From positions 634,517-698,516 of the forward strand of contig NZ_SOYS01000001.1 in the NCBI RefSeq assembly GCF_011808225.1: a stretch of DNA of 64,000 bases, written 5' to 3'. The position numbers were made by a program, and so were the translations under genes. How positions within the stretch are numbered: position 1 is the stretch's first letter; each line of letters starts with the position of its first letter. The notes under the pieces were generated by a model. It made no database searches, was not told the origin of the DNA, and worked only from the letters and a program-made list of their open reading frames with translations. Positions 33,379 through 42,318 of this stretch are shown here, piece after piece. The DNA comes from Cedecea colo. Its GTDB lineage: Bacteria > Pseudomonadota > Gammaproteobacteria > Enterobacterales > Enterobacteriaceae.

Positions 33379-34977
33379 TTAGTTCAGCTTAGCTTTTGAG
33401 AAGTCGCTGCCGCTGAGGCTGACGCTGTACCCCGTTACGTTGCTGCGCGTGGCATAGAAGGTTTTGCCGTTCGCCAGCGGGATCCATGGAGCCTGCTGGT
33501 AGAAAATCTCCTGCGCCTGCTCGTAAAGTTTGGCGCGCGCGGCCGGATCGCTGGTTAGTTTCGCTTTCTGCGTCAGCGCATCGTACCGCTTGTCGCACCA
33601 GCGGGAGACGTTAGAGCCGCTTTCGATGCTGCCGCAGCCTAACAGGGTATCCGCAAAGTTATCCGGATCGCCGTTATCAGACATCCAGCCGAACAGCGCT
33701 GAAGCGTGCTCGCCTTTACGCATCCCGGAGAGATATTCGCCCCACTCGAAAGTGACAATTTTGGCTTTCACGCCCACTTTCGCCCAGTCTGCCTGAATCA
33801 TTTCGGCGATGCGTCGCGAGTTCGGGTTGTACGGACGCTGTACCGGCATGGACCACAAATCGGTGTCGAAACCTTTTTCCAGGCCTGCCTGTTTCAGCAG
33901 CGCTTTGGCTTTTTCAGGATCGTAAGCATAATCCTTCAGATCTTTGTTATAGCCCATCATGGTCGGCGGAATCGGTGATTTCGCTACCGTTCCGGAACCC
34001 ATAAAGACGGCGTTGATAATGGATTTTTTGTCCACCGCATAGTTCAGCGCCTGGCGCACCAGCACGTTATCAAACGGTTTTTTGGCGGTGTTAAATGCCA
34101 GATAGCCAACGCTCAGGCCATCAATGGCATGCAGCGCGAGATCTTTGTTAGCCTTAATTGCGTCAAACTGCACCGGACTTGGCGCAGGGATAATCTGGCA
34201 TTCGTTCTTCTGCAATTTTGCCAGACGCGTCTGCACGTTTGGCGTGATCGAGAAGATCAGATGTTTGGTCGGCACTTCACCGTTCCAGTAATTTGGGTTC
34301 GCCACGTAGCGGATCAGCGAATCCACCTTATATTCCTGCAACACATAAGGTCCGGTGCCGATTGGCTGGGTGTCCACCCGTTCAGGCGTGCCCTTTTTCA
34401 GCATCGCATCCGCGTATTCCGCTGATAAAATCGAGGCGAAGTCCATACCCCAGTCGGCGAGGAACGCGGCATTCGGCTCGCTCAGCGTAAACTGGACATG
34501 GTAGTCGTCGATTTTTTTCACGTCGGTTATCAGCTTGTCGAGGCCGACATCGTTGAAGTATTCGTAGCTGGCCTGCGACACTTTGTGATACGGATGATTA
34601 GCGTCTTTCTGGCGCATCACGGAGAAGATAACGTCATCGGCGTTGAAATCACGCGTTGGCTTGAAATATTTGTTGCTGTTGAACTTCACGCCCTTGCGCA
34701 GGGTAAAGGTGTAGGTTTTCCCGTCCGGGCTGATTTTCCACTCGGTCGCCAGCGACGGCACCGGCATATTATCGCTTTTGTTAAAATCGACCAGGCGGTT
34801 ATACAGCGTTTGCGAGCTGGCAACAAACGTTGGGCCAGAACTGGCGATTTGTGGGTTGAAGGATTCCGGAGAGGCTTCGGAGCAGTAAACAATCGTATTA
34901 CTGGCGGCCGCCGTCGCAGCGCCTGCGGGTAGCAGGGTGCTAAGCAGCAGCCCGAGAAGTGTTTTCCCTGTGGACAT
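33379..34977 (-). CDS. extracytoplasmic solute-binding protein family 5 (DppA-like)
   Basis: A 532-residue periplasmic binding protein for peptides or similar solutes. A signal peptide ends near AATAAA. Typical family segments are LATEWKISPDGKTYTFTLRK, YAVDKKSIINAVFMG and FGWMSDNGDPDNF, close to the dipeptide-binding protein DppA. No permease or ATPase genes are adjacent, so it probably feeds a transporter encoded elsewhere. The ligand (dipeptide, heme or other) is not evident. Confidence 0.82.
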   Translation of the reverse strand: MSTGKTLLGLLLSTLLPAGAATAAASNTIVYCSEASPESFNPQIASSGPTFVASSQTLYNRLVDFNKSDNMPVPSLATEWKISPDGKTYTFTLRKGVKFNSNKYFKPTRDFNADDVIFSVMRQKDANHPYHKVSQASYEYFNDVGLDKLITDVKKIDDYHVQFTLSEPNAAFLADWGMDFASILSAEYADAMLKKGTPERVDTQPIGTGPYVLQEYKVDSLIRYVANPNYWNGEVPTKHLIFSITPNVQTRLAKLQKNECQIIPAPSPVQFDAIKANKDLALHAIDGLSVGYLAFNTAKKPFDNVLVRQALNYAVDKKSIINAVFMGSGTVAKSPIPPTMMGYNKDLKDYAYDPEKAKALLKQAGLEKGFDTDLWSMPVQRPYNPNSRRIAEMIQADWAKVGVKAKIVTFEWGEYLSGMRKGEHASALFGWMSDNGDPDNFADTLLGCGSIESGSNVSRWCDKRYDALTQKAKLTSDPAARAKLYEQAQEIFYQQAPWIPLANGKTFYATRSNVTGYSVSLSGSDFSKAKLN

Positions 34978-35170
34978 ATTTTTGCCTTTTATTTGCTTGC
35001 CGGGTGGTTTGCATACTTATTATTTTGAGTCTTAATAACAGCACACCAGCACGCCTGCGGCAAATAACAAACGGCTATCATGTTATTCATTTTTAGCTGA
35101 ATTTGCTTAAATGTGCGGCAGTCTCCGCATAAAGCGCTATCCTGGCGCTTGCACGGCTTGTTAGCTTCTG

Positions 35171-36949
35171 TTAGCCAAACGTGAAGGCATACGCTTTCAC
35201 ACCGGCTTCTGCGAACTCAATGCTGAAGGTATGTTCGCCGCGGCCGTCAAACTGACGAATCAGCTGATACAGCCGCTGTTCGCTCACCGTTCCGTTACCC
35301 GCGGCATCACTATCCGTGCCGTGCATTTTCCCCGGCGCTTTGCCGTCCAGCAGCACTTTAAAATGAACGGGCTTGCCGTTTGTTGGACCAAGTACGAGAT
35401 GAAGATCGCGAGCGTGGAATTGATAAAGGATTTTCCCCCCGGCGTGATTAAGCGTGACGTTCTCCATGCCGATAGTCCAGCGCCCTTCCAGTCCCCACGC
35501 GTTCAGCGGCAGCGCCACCGGCCTGCTGTAATCCGCTGGCCTGTCGCCGGTAACCTTGCCGGAGGCAAAATTCTCTGCTCGTCCGTAGCCCAGATAGGTT
35601 TCCGGTGAGATGTCGTCCATGCCGCTCGCCGCCTGTTCCACGCCCGACGCTGAAACGGCGCTCAGATTGCCGCTGACGTCCTTCGCCCCGGCTTCACGCA
35701 GCAGCTGCTGAATAACGCGTTCGGACTGGTCATATTCCCCTTCGCCAAAATGCTGGTAGCGAATATCTCCTCTGGCGTCGATAAAGTAGTGGGCAGGCCA
35801 GTACTGGTTATCAAAGGCGCGCCAGATTTTATACTCGTTATCGATGGCAATCGGGTAAGTAATGCCGAGTTTTTTCGCCGCTTTCGCCACATTGCCAACG
35901 TCGCGTTCGAAAGCAAATTCCGGGGCATGCACGCCTATCACCACCAGACCCCGGTCGTGATATTTTTCCGCCCAGGCTTTCACATAGGGTAAGGCGCGCA
36001 GGCAGTTGATGCAGGAGTAGGTCCAGAAATCGACCAGCACGACTTTACCCCGCAGGGCTTGCGCGCTCAGAGGCGGCGAGTTCAGCCACTGTACGGCACC
36101 GGTTAACGGCGGCATCCTTCCCCGATCGGAGAGGTTTACAGCCGAATCGCTTGCAGACGCCGCCGCAGGAGCCTGTGCGTCCGGCGCTTTATGAGGGGCC
36201 AGTTTGTGCAACAGCGACTGCTCAATGCCGCCGGTAGATACCGTAGAAAGCCGCGCCAGCACGCCCGTATCGAGTCCCAGAGCGATGGCCGCCACGCCAA
36301 GTAACATGGCGGCTCCCAGGGCGCGGCGGATCCATTCCCCCACGCCGAGCGAACGCTTCATAGCCGTGAATACTTTTCCGCCTATCAACAACGCCAGCGC
36401 TAAAGAGGTGACGGCCCCGGCGGCATAGGCCAGCAGCAGTAAAGTGGAGCCGGTACTGGCACCCTGTAACGCAGCGCCGGTCAGCACCAGGCCAAGAATC
36501 GGCCCCGCGCAGGGAGCCCAAAGCAGGCCGGTGGCAATTCCCAGTAAAAAGGAGCTGCCCGCGCCCGCTGGACGACCGGCGGCTATCCGGTTGGAAAGCG
36601 CATTGCCTGCCGACACCAGCGGGCGCATCACCCGTTCGGCGACCTGCGGGAACAGCAAGGTGATGCCAAAGAGCGCCATCAGAGCCAGCGCGGCGTAGCG
36701 GCCATACTGGTTAGCCGCAACCACCCAGCCGCCGCCAACGGCGGCGAGGGTGGCAAACAATGTAAAGGTTAACGCCATGCCAGTCAGCAGCGGCAGGCCC
36801 GTGCGCGCAAAGGGCTGGTCGGAACGGGCAAAGACGAAAGGCAGCACCGGTAAAATGCACGGGCTGGCGATAGTCAGCAGACCACCAAGATAAGCAAGAA
36901 TTATCACTAACATAGTCAGCGTCCCGGATAGCCCGCAAGGTTTATTCAT
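35171..36949 (-). CDS. DipZ-type cytochrome c biogenesis/thioredoxin fusion protein
   Basis: A 592-residue membrane protein. Residues about 10-240 are a CcdA/DsbD-type six-segment electron-transfer domain with cysteines in SPCILP and APCAGP. Residues about 280-420 are a thioredoxin-like domain (VDFWTYSCINCLRALPYVK with the CxxC pair CINC). The C-terminal 150 residues form a beta-rich domain common in DipZ proteins. It should carry reducing power from the cytosol to the periplasm. No ccm genes are nearby. ATG at 36949; an inner ATG after 12 residues is an alternative. Confidence 0.82.
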   Translation of the reverse strand: MNKPCGLSGTLTMLVIILAYLGGLLTIASPCILPVLPFVFARSDQPFARTGLPLLTGMALTFTLFATLAAVGGGWVVAANQYGRYAALALMALFGITLLFPQVAERVMRPLVSAGNALSNRIAAGRPAGAGSSFLLGIATGLLWAPCAGPILGLVLTGAALQGASTGSTLLLLAYAAGAVTSLALALLIGGKVFTAMKRSLGVGEWIRRALGAAMLLGVAAIALGLDTGVLARLSTVSTGGIEQSLLHKLAPHKAPDAQAPAAASASDSAVNLSDRGRMPPLTGAVQWLNSPPLSAQALRGKVVLVDFWTYSCINCLRALPYVKAWAEKYHDRGLVVIGVHAPEFAFERDVGNVAKAAKKLGITYPIAIDNEYKIWRAFDNQYWPAHYFIDARGDIRYQHFGEGEYDQSERVIQQLLREAGAKDVSGNLSAVSASGVEQAASGMDDISPETYLGYGRAENFASGKVTGDRPADYSRPVALPLNAWGLEGRWTIGMENVTLNHAGGKILYQFHARDLHLVLGPTNGKPVHFKVLLDGKAPGKMHGTDSDAAGNGTVSEQRLYQLIRQFDGRGEHTFSIEFAEAGVKAYAFTFG

Positions 36950-37056
36950 CTGCTATGAAGATAGACAGGTTTTGCTTACCGAATCCTCCCGGAAAGTTAA
37001 CAATTTCGTGACAGGTTATCTGTAAGGCAGGCCATCAAACGTATCGATCCGTCATT

Positions 37057-37785
37057 TCAGCCCGCATTACCGGCAGTATTCGCCACAAACTTCTGCAAAA
37101 TTGACCGTGAAACAGGCGTATCGCTTACCCTGGCGAGCAGCACGTCACGATCTTTTCCCATCATGGCGATCCTTTCGCTGCGGCTGGTGATAATTCTGCT
37201 CATCACCGCTGCGGTAAATTCCGGATGGAACTGCACCGACAGCGCCGTTGGGGAATAACGAATGATTTGATGCGGATCGTGGCCGGATGCGCCAAGCACA
37301 ACTGCGCCTGGCGGCGGCGTAATCACGCTTTGTTCGTGGCTAAGGAAGCTGTCGAACGTATCAGGCAGGTCGTGCAATAGCGGGTCACGCCGTGCTGCGG
37401 CATTAAGCATAACGGCAATCTGCCCCACTTCGCTTCCCTGCGGATGATAATCCACCACGCCGCCCAGCGCGTAGGCCATAAGCTGATGCCCGTAACACAC
37501 GCCGAGCACGGGCACTCCGGCAAGCACGGCTTCCCGCGTCCACTCAGCGGTTCGCTCACTCCACTGCGCATGGTCCGTTACCATTGCCCAGGAGCCGGTG
37601 ATCACCGCCGCGCGGAATGTGCCGACGACCGGCAGCGGTTCGCCTTCAAACGGGCAAACAACCTGTACAGGTCCAACCTCGCCAAGCGCTGCAAAGAACC
37701 ACTGCGGCTGTTCGCCCACCGCAGTACGCACATCCTCTGGCGGATGCCCCATCTGAACCAGTAATAACGGCAGTTGTTCCGGCAT
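37057..37785 (-). CDS. class I glutamine amidotransferase
   Basis: A 242-residue GATase-1 domain protein. The nucleophile cysteine is in GVCYGHQLMA and the histidine-glutamate pair in SVQFHPEFT. It resembles stand-alone GMP-synthase-like amidotransferases of unknown substrate. No synthase domain is attached and neighbours give no pathway hint. Confidence 0.8.
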   Translation of the reverse strand: MPEQLPLLLVQMGHPPEDVRTAVGEQPQWFFAALGEVGPVQVVCPFEGEPLPVVGTFRAAVITGSWAMVTDHAQWSERTAEWTREAVLAGVPVLGVCYGHQLMAYALGGVVDYHPQGSEVGQIAVMLNAAARRDPLLHDLPDTFDSFLSHEQSVITPPPGAVVLGASGHDPHQIIRYSPTALSVQFHPEFTAAVMSRIITSRSERIAMMGKDRDVLLARVSDTPVSRSILQKFVANTAGNAG

Positions 37786-37970
37786 ATCTTCCCATCCTTT
37801 ACCTCGAAGAGAGATTTATGAGTAGCACAAAACCCGCCGCTCACCCAATGACTTAACCGCAATCCCCCAATGATTAGAAATATTTGTCGTCTCTTCCGCC
37901 GTTTGCTTAATGCAGGAGTCGGTAGAATGTAATACGTGAAGATGGCTCGAAATGAGTCGTTAACAGCGGG

Positions 37971-39341
37971 ATGACAGACGTGGCAAAAACATTATTGCGC
38001 AGCGGATGCCTGGATGATTTCCTGGCGCTGGGCGAAAACGGACAGGCAGTGTTCGACTCGGCTTTACAGATACGCGAAACCTTACGCCTGCGTAAACAGC
38101 ATGCGGTGGCGGACAGCCTCGCCATTCCACAGCCCAACGACGAAGGCGACCGGGTAGACTGGTATGCGCCGTTTGAAGGCAGCGTGCTGAGCTGGGCCGC
38201 CGCAAGCAGCGAACAGCGTAAAAAAGCGCTGCGCTACCTGGATAATTGCCAGGCGAACGTCGCGACGCTTATCCAGCGCTGCCAGCAGGCGGAAAAAACC
38301 GCCATTCAACTGTTTGGCTCGCTGCTCGCAAATGCCCTGCAATTTCCCGGCAGCCAGCATGTTTATCTGGTGGATGGCAAACCGGTCATCACCTTCTGGG
38401 GCTTTGTCAATCTCAACCAGGACGCGCGCGAAGATGTGCTGGATTGCCTGCGCGTGACTGAAGCGCCGGAACCGACGATTGCCTTCATTGCGCAACCGCA
38501 ACCGCCGCAGCCAAAAGCTGAGCCTGAGATGGCAGAAGAACCTGTTGCGGTAAAAGAAACGGCCCTTAGCGAGCCGGACGAACCGCTAGTTTATACCGCT
38601 CAGCCTCGCGTCGTTACCCCGCAACCAGAAACGATAATCGCCGAACCTGCTCCTGCGCCGCAGCCGGTCGCCGCCACGAAGTCAACGTCGCGTCTCTGGC
38701 TCCTGCCGGTCGCCGCCGCTGCGCTGGCGCTTATTGCCACACCTGTTGCCTATAAATTTTTATCGGCCCCTGCTCAGCCACCTTTAGCCGTAGCGAAAGC
38801 GGCGCCTGAACCACAGTCGATTAAGCCTGCCGCCGTTCAGATCGTGGCCGCCGCGCCTGTTGCCGTCGTTGAAAAATCAACGCTACCGTTAACCGAAGCC
38901 GCCGTAGTGAAGCCGCCGGTTCCTGAATCAGCCCCGGCTGCACCAGCGGGCGTGGCGAAAAATGCGCTCATTCTGCCTGCCGAGGCGATAAAAATTGGGT
39001 CGACAAAATTCCTCAACGGCACATGGCGCGTGCTGATTGATGTCAACGATCCGATTACCGGCAAGCCGCCGAGCCTGCGCTATCAGATTGCCAACAATAA
39101 AGGCACCGCGCGCCTGGTCCACGGCGATAATATTGCCTGTAAGGTCGATGTTTTCTCCGGCCTGCATTCGTCCGGCATATTAATGATCAAAACGCGCGGC
39201 AGCGCTCGTTGCAGCGATGGTTCACGCTATCCGATGCCGGAGATTTCCTGCAAGCCGGGCGATAAAGGCGTGGCCGAGTGCAGCGGACGCTACAAAAACG
39301 ACACGGTGGTGCCGGTAACGTTTAAAAAAGTGAGTGACTAA
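37971..39341 (+). CDS. srfA: SrfA family protein
   Basis: A 456-residue protein similar to Salmonella SrfA (LRSGCLDDFLALGENGQAVF, ALQIRETLRLRKQHAVADSL). A cytosolic N-terminal half, a Pro/Ala-rich linker, one membrane segment (LWLLPVAAAALALIATP, about residue 245) and a C-terminal soluble domain are visible. The first gene of srfABC, overlapping srfB at its 5' option. A GTG at 37980, better spaced from AGCGGGAT, may be the true start. In Salmonella the genes are SsrB-regulated; molecular function is unclear. Confidence 0.85.
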   Translation: MTDVAKTLLRSGCLDDFLALGENGQAVFDSALQIRETLRLRKQHAVADSLAIPQPNDEGDRVDWYAPFEGSVLSWAAASSEQRKKALRYLDNCQANVATLIQRCQQAEKTAIQLFGSLLANALQFPGSQHVYLVDGKPVITFWGFVNLNQDAREDVLDCLRVTEAPEPTIAFIAQPQPPQPKAEPEMAEEPVAVKETALSEPDEPLVYTAQPRVVTPQPETIIAEPAPAPQPVAATKSTSRLWLLPVAAAALALIATPVAYKFLSAPAQPPLAVAKAAPEPQSIKPAAVQIVAAAPVAVVEKSTLPLTEAAVVKPPVPESAPAAPAGVAKNALILPAEAIKIGSTKFLNGTWRVLIDVNDPITGKPPSLRYQIANNKGTARLVHGDNIACKVDVFSGLHSSGILMIKTRGSARCSDGSRYPMPEISCKPGDKGVAECSGRYKNDTVVPVTFKKVSD

Positions 39342-39345
39342 CCTG

Positions 39346-42318
39346 ATGCTTGCCAACCTGTTCCACTACAAGCCGAGCGTTACGCTCATCAAAGACAGCG
39401 GCATCCAGTTCCTGGATTTTGGCCTCGCCCCACAACCAAACGCGCCGCACACCGGGCGTTTTGTGCGTAAAACCGCTAACGGCCCGCTGCTGCGTCTTGA
39501 TTATGACGTGGTGCCCGGCAGATTTACCCTGCCTGACGACGAAGGCGGCGCGCCGGAAGTCGTGAAGCCGGAAAGCACCCTTACCCTCGGCCACTCGCTG
39601 AAGGTGCTGGATAAAACCTGGCTGCCGCTGCCGTTTCAGCGCTTTAACCCGCCGCGTACTTTTGTCGGCGGGCCGGATAACTGGGCGCGGGTGCAGATCC
39701 GCTGTCTTGAAACACCGGATCCCGCCGGGAATACGGTGCGCGTAAGCATCGCGCTGGATACCAAAATTTATGCGGATGACGCCGCCGCTACCCATCTTGC
39801 GCCGACGCAAAACGATGTCCGTAACGGCGCCCGGTTTGCGCTTGCCTGGCAGAACCAGGAAATCCATGATTTCCTCGACCAGACCTGGGTAGACGGCTGG
39901 CTGCGCGAGGTGTTCACGCACTACGTCACGCGCCATGAATCACGTACCGAACGTGAAATTGCCACCGCGATGAAGATGTTCGAATATCAGGGACACTATC
40001 TTAATATTCTTGAGATGCTGGGCGCCCAGCTTGCCGTGCCGGAAGTGAAAATAGTCGCCGCCACCCTGCAATCCCCCGCTATCCCGGTAGATCTGGTGCT
40101 GGACGTGGGCAACACCCATACCTGCGGCGTGCTTATCGAAGACCATGGCGAAGCCAACGATGGCCTGCGCCAGACGGCAGAACTGCAAATCCGCTCCCTG
40201 AGCGAACCGCAGTTTATCAACGAGGCGATGTTTACCAGCCGCCTTGAGTTCTCAGAAGCCAAATTCGGCAAGCAGCATTTTTCCGTGGAAAGCGGCCGGG
40301 ATGACGCGTTCGTCTGGCCGTCGATTGCCCGCGTGGGCAGCGAAGCGCGTCGAATGGCGAGCGAACGTCTTGGCACGGAAGGCGCGAGCGGCATTTCCAG
40401 CCCGCGTCGCTATCTGTGGGATGAAACGCCGGCAAGTCAGGACTGGCGCTTTAGCCAGATGGGCGTAAAAACCCAGCGCGAACCGCTCGCTACCGCCTTC
40501 CCGCTGATGAATCTGATGAACGACGACGGCCAGCCATTGTATGGCCTGCCGATGGATGAACGCTTGCCCGTCTTCTCACCGCAGTACAGCCGCAGTTCGT
40601 TGATGACGCTGATGCTATGCGAGCTGCTGGCACAGGCGCTGATGCAAATTAACAGCGTCGGTTCGCGCCAGAGCATGGGCCACCTTAACGCCCCTCGCCA
40701 GCTACGCAATCTGATCCTTACCCTGCCTTCCGCCATGCCAAAACAGGAACGCGAATTGTTCAGCCAGAGGATGCGCGAAGCCGTGGGTCTGGTATGGAAA
40801 GCGATGGAATGGCATCCGGCGGATGAAGGTTTTACGCTTGAGCGCGACAAAGAGAAAAGCGTGGTGCCGGTGCCCAGCGTACATATGGAATGGGACGAAG
40901 CCACCTGCGGGCAGCTCGTCTGGCTGTATAACGAAGCGATAGTGAATTACGCCGGACAAAGCGGGACGTTCTTCCGTCGTTTGGCTCGCCCGGATCGAAT
41001 GCTTAGCAACGATGAGCCAGAGGGCAAAACCCTGCGCGTTGCCTCTATCGATATTGGCGGCGGCACGACGGACATGGCAATCACGCAGTATCAGCTCGAT
41101 GACGGCGTGGGCAGCAACGTGAAGATTGCGCCACGTCTGCTGTTCCGCGAAGGATTCAAAGTAGCGGGTGATGACATTCTGCTGGATGTAATTCAACGCT
41201 GCGTGCTGCCTGCTTTGCAGGCGAAAATTCACCAGGCGGGCGTGGCTGACGTTACCGGACTGATGACCACGCTGTTTGGCGAGTCGGGCCGCATGGACAC
41301 TCGCGGCACATTGCGTCAGCAAACTGCGTTGCAGCTGTTTATCCCGCTCGGCCACGCCGTGCTGAACTACTGGGAAAACAGCGATCCGGACGATCGTCAG
41401 GCGACGCTTGAAGCCACCTTTGGCGAGCTGTTACCAAAACGCCCGACGGATAACGTCATTAACTATGTCCAGCAGGCCGTGCAGCATGCACTGCCCGCTG
41501 ACGCACCGGCGTTCGATCTGTTCAGCGTACCGATTCAGGTGGAGCTTGCTGCTTTGCAAGAAGCGCTGATGGCCGGGCAATTTACCCTCACCGCGCCGCT
41601 ACAGGCGCTGTGCGAAGTCATCAGCCACTACTGCTGCGACGTTTTACTGGTCACCGGCCGTCCTGCCTGTTTGCCCGGCGTGCAGGCTTTATTGCGCCAT
41701 CTCCAGCCGGTGCCGGTGAACCGTATCGTCTGGCTTGATAACTACCAGACCCACGAATGGTATCCGTTCAGCCAGCAGGGCCGCATTGGCAATCCAAAAT
41801 CTACCGCCGCCGTCGGCGCTATGCTGTGCAGCCTGGCGATGGATTTACGCCTGCCCGGCTTTAACTTTAAGGCTGCTGATATTCAGGCCTATTCCACCGT
41901 GCGCTACCTCGGGATGCTCGACGGCAATAACGTGCTGAGCGAAGAAAACGTCTGGTATCGCGATATCGATCTCGATAATCCGAAAGCCACGCTGGATACC
42001 CGTCTGCACTTCCCGCTACGCGGCAATGCCTGCCTCGGTTTCCGACAGCTGGACAACGCCCGCTGGCCCGCCACGCCGCTTTATACGCTGGCGATTAACT
42101 CGGCATCCCTTGCGAAATCCATCGCGGGCGACGGCGTGCTGAACGTACGCCTGCAGCAAACGCGCGACGCCAATGCTTTCGTGTTAGCGGAAGCCTGGTT
42201 GCAGGACGGCAGCAAAGTGCCGCTCAACCAGCTAAGTTTTAAACTTAATACCCTCGCCGGCAGCTACAGCGGCGCAAGCCATTACTGGATTGACAGCGGG
42301 AGCGTCTATCAAAAATGA
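39346..42318 (+). CDS. srfB: SrfB family protein with actin/Hsp70-type ATPase motifs
   Basis: A 990-residue protein. Two phosphate-binding loops of the actin-Hsp70 fold are visible, VDLVLDVGNTHTCGVLIED (about 250) and VASIDIGGGTTDMAIT (about 570), so ATP binding is likely. ATG at 39346 gives LANLFHYKPSVTLIKDSG, the family-typical start; an in-frame GTG at 39334 overlaps srfA. The gene ends with ATGA overlap into srfC. Probably a cytosolic partner in a complex with SrfA and SrfC. Confidence 0.85.
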   Translation: MLANLFHYKPSVTLIKDSGIQFLDFGLAPQPNAPHTGRFVRKTANGPLLRLDYDVVPGRFTLPDDEGGAPEVVKPESTLTLGHSLKVLDKTWLPLPFQRFNPPRTFVGGPDNWARVQIRCLETPDPAGNTVRVSIALDTKIYADDAAATHLAPTQNDVRNGARFALAWQNQEIHDFLDQTWVDGWLREVFTHYVTRHESRTEREIATAMKMFEYQGHYLNILEMLGAQLAVPEVKIVAATLQSPAIPVDLVLDVGNTHTCGVLIEDHGEANDGLRQTAELQIRSLSEPQFINEAMFTSRLEFSEAKFGKQHFSVESGRDDAFVWPSIARVGSEARRMASERLGTEGASGISSPRRYLWDETPASQDWRFSQMGVKTQREPLATAFPLMNLMNDDGQPLYGLPMDERLPVFSPQYSRSSLMTLMLCELLAQALMQINSVGSRQSMGHLNAPRQLRNLILTLPSAMPKQERELFSQRMREAVGLVWKAMEWHPADEGFTLERDKEKSVVPVPSVHMEWDEATCGQLVWLYNEAIVNYAGQSGTFFRRLARPDRMLSNDEPEGKTLRVASIDIGGGTTDMAITQYQLDDGVGSNVKIAPRLLFREGFKVAGDDILLDVIQRCVLPALQAKIHQAGVADVTGLMTTLFGESGRMDTRGTLRQQTALQLFIPLGHAVLNYWENSDPDDRQATLEATFGELLPKRPTDNVINYVQQAVQHALPADAPAFDLFSVPIQVELAALQEALMAGQFTLTAPLQALCEVISHYCCDVLLVTGRPACLPGVQALLRHLQPVPVNRIVWLDNYQTHEWYPFSQQGRIGNPKSTAAVGAMLCSLAMDLRLPGFNFKAADIQAYSTVRYLGMLDGNNVLSEENVWYRDIDLDNPKATLDTRLHFPLRGNACLGFRQLDNARWPATPLYTLAINSASLAKSIAGDGVLNVRLQQTRDANAFVLAEAWLQDGSKVPLNQLSFKLNTLAGSYSGASHYWIDSGSVYQK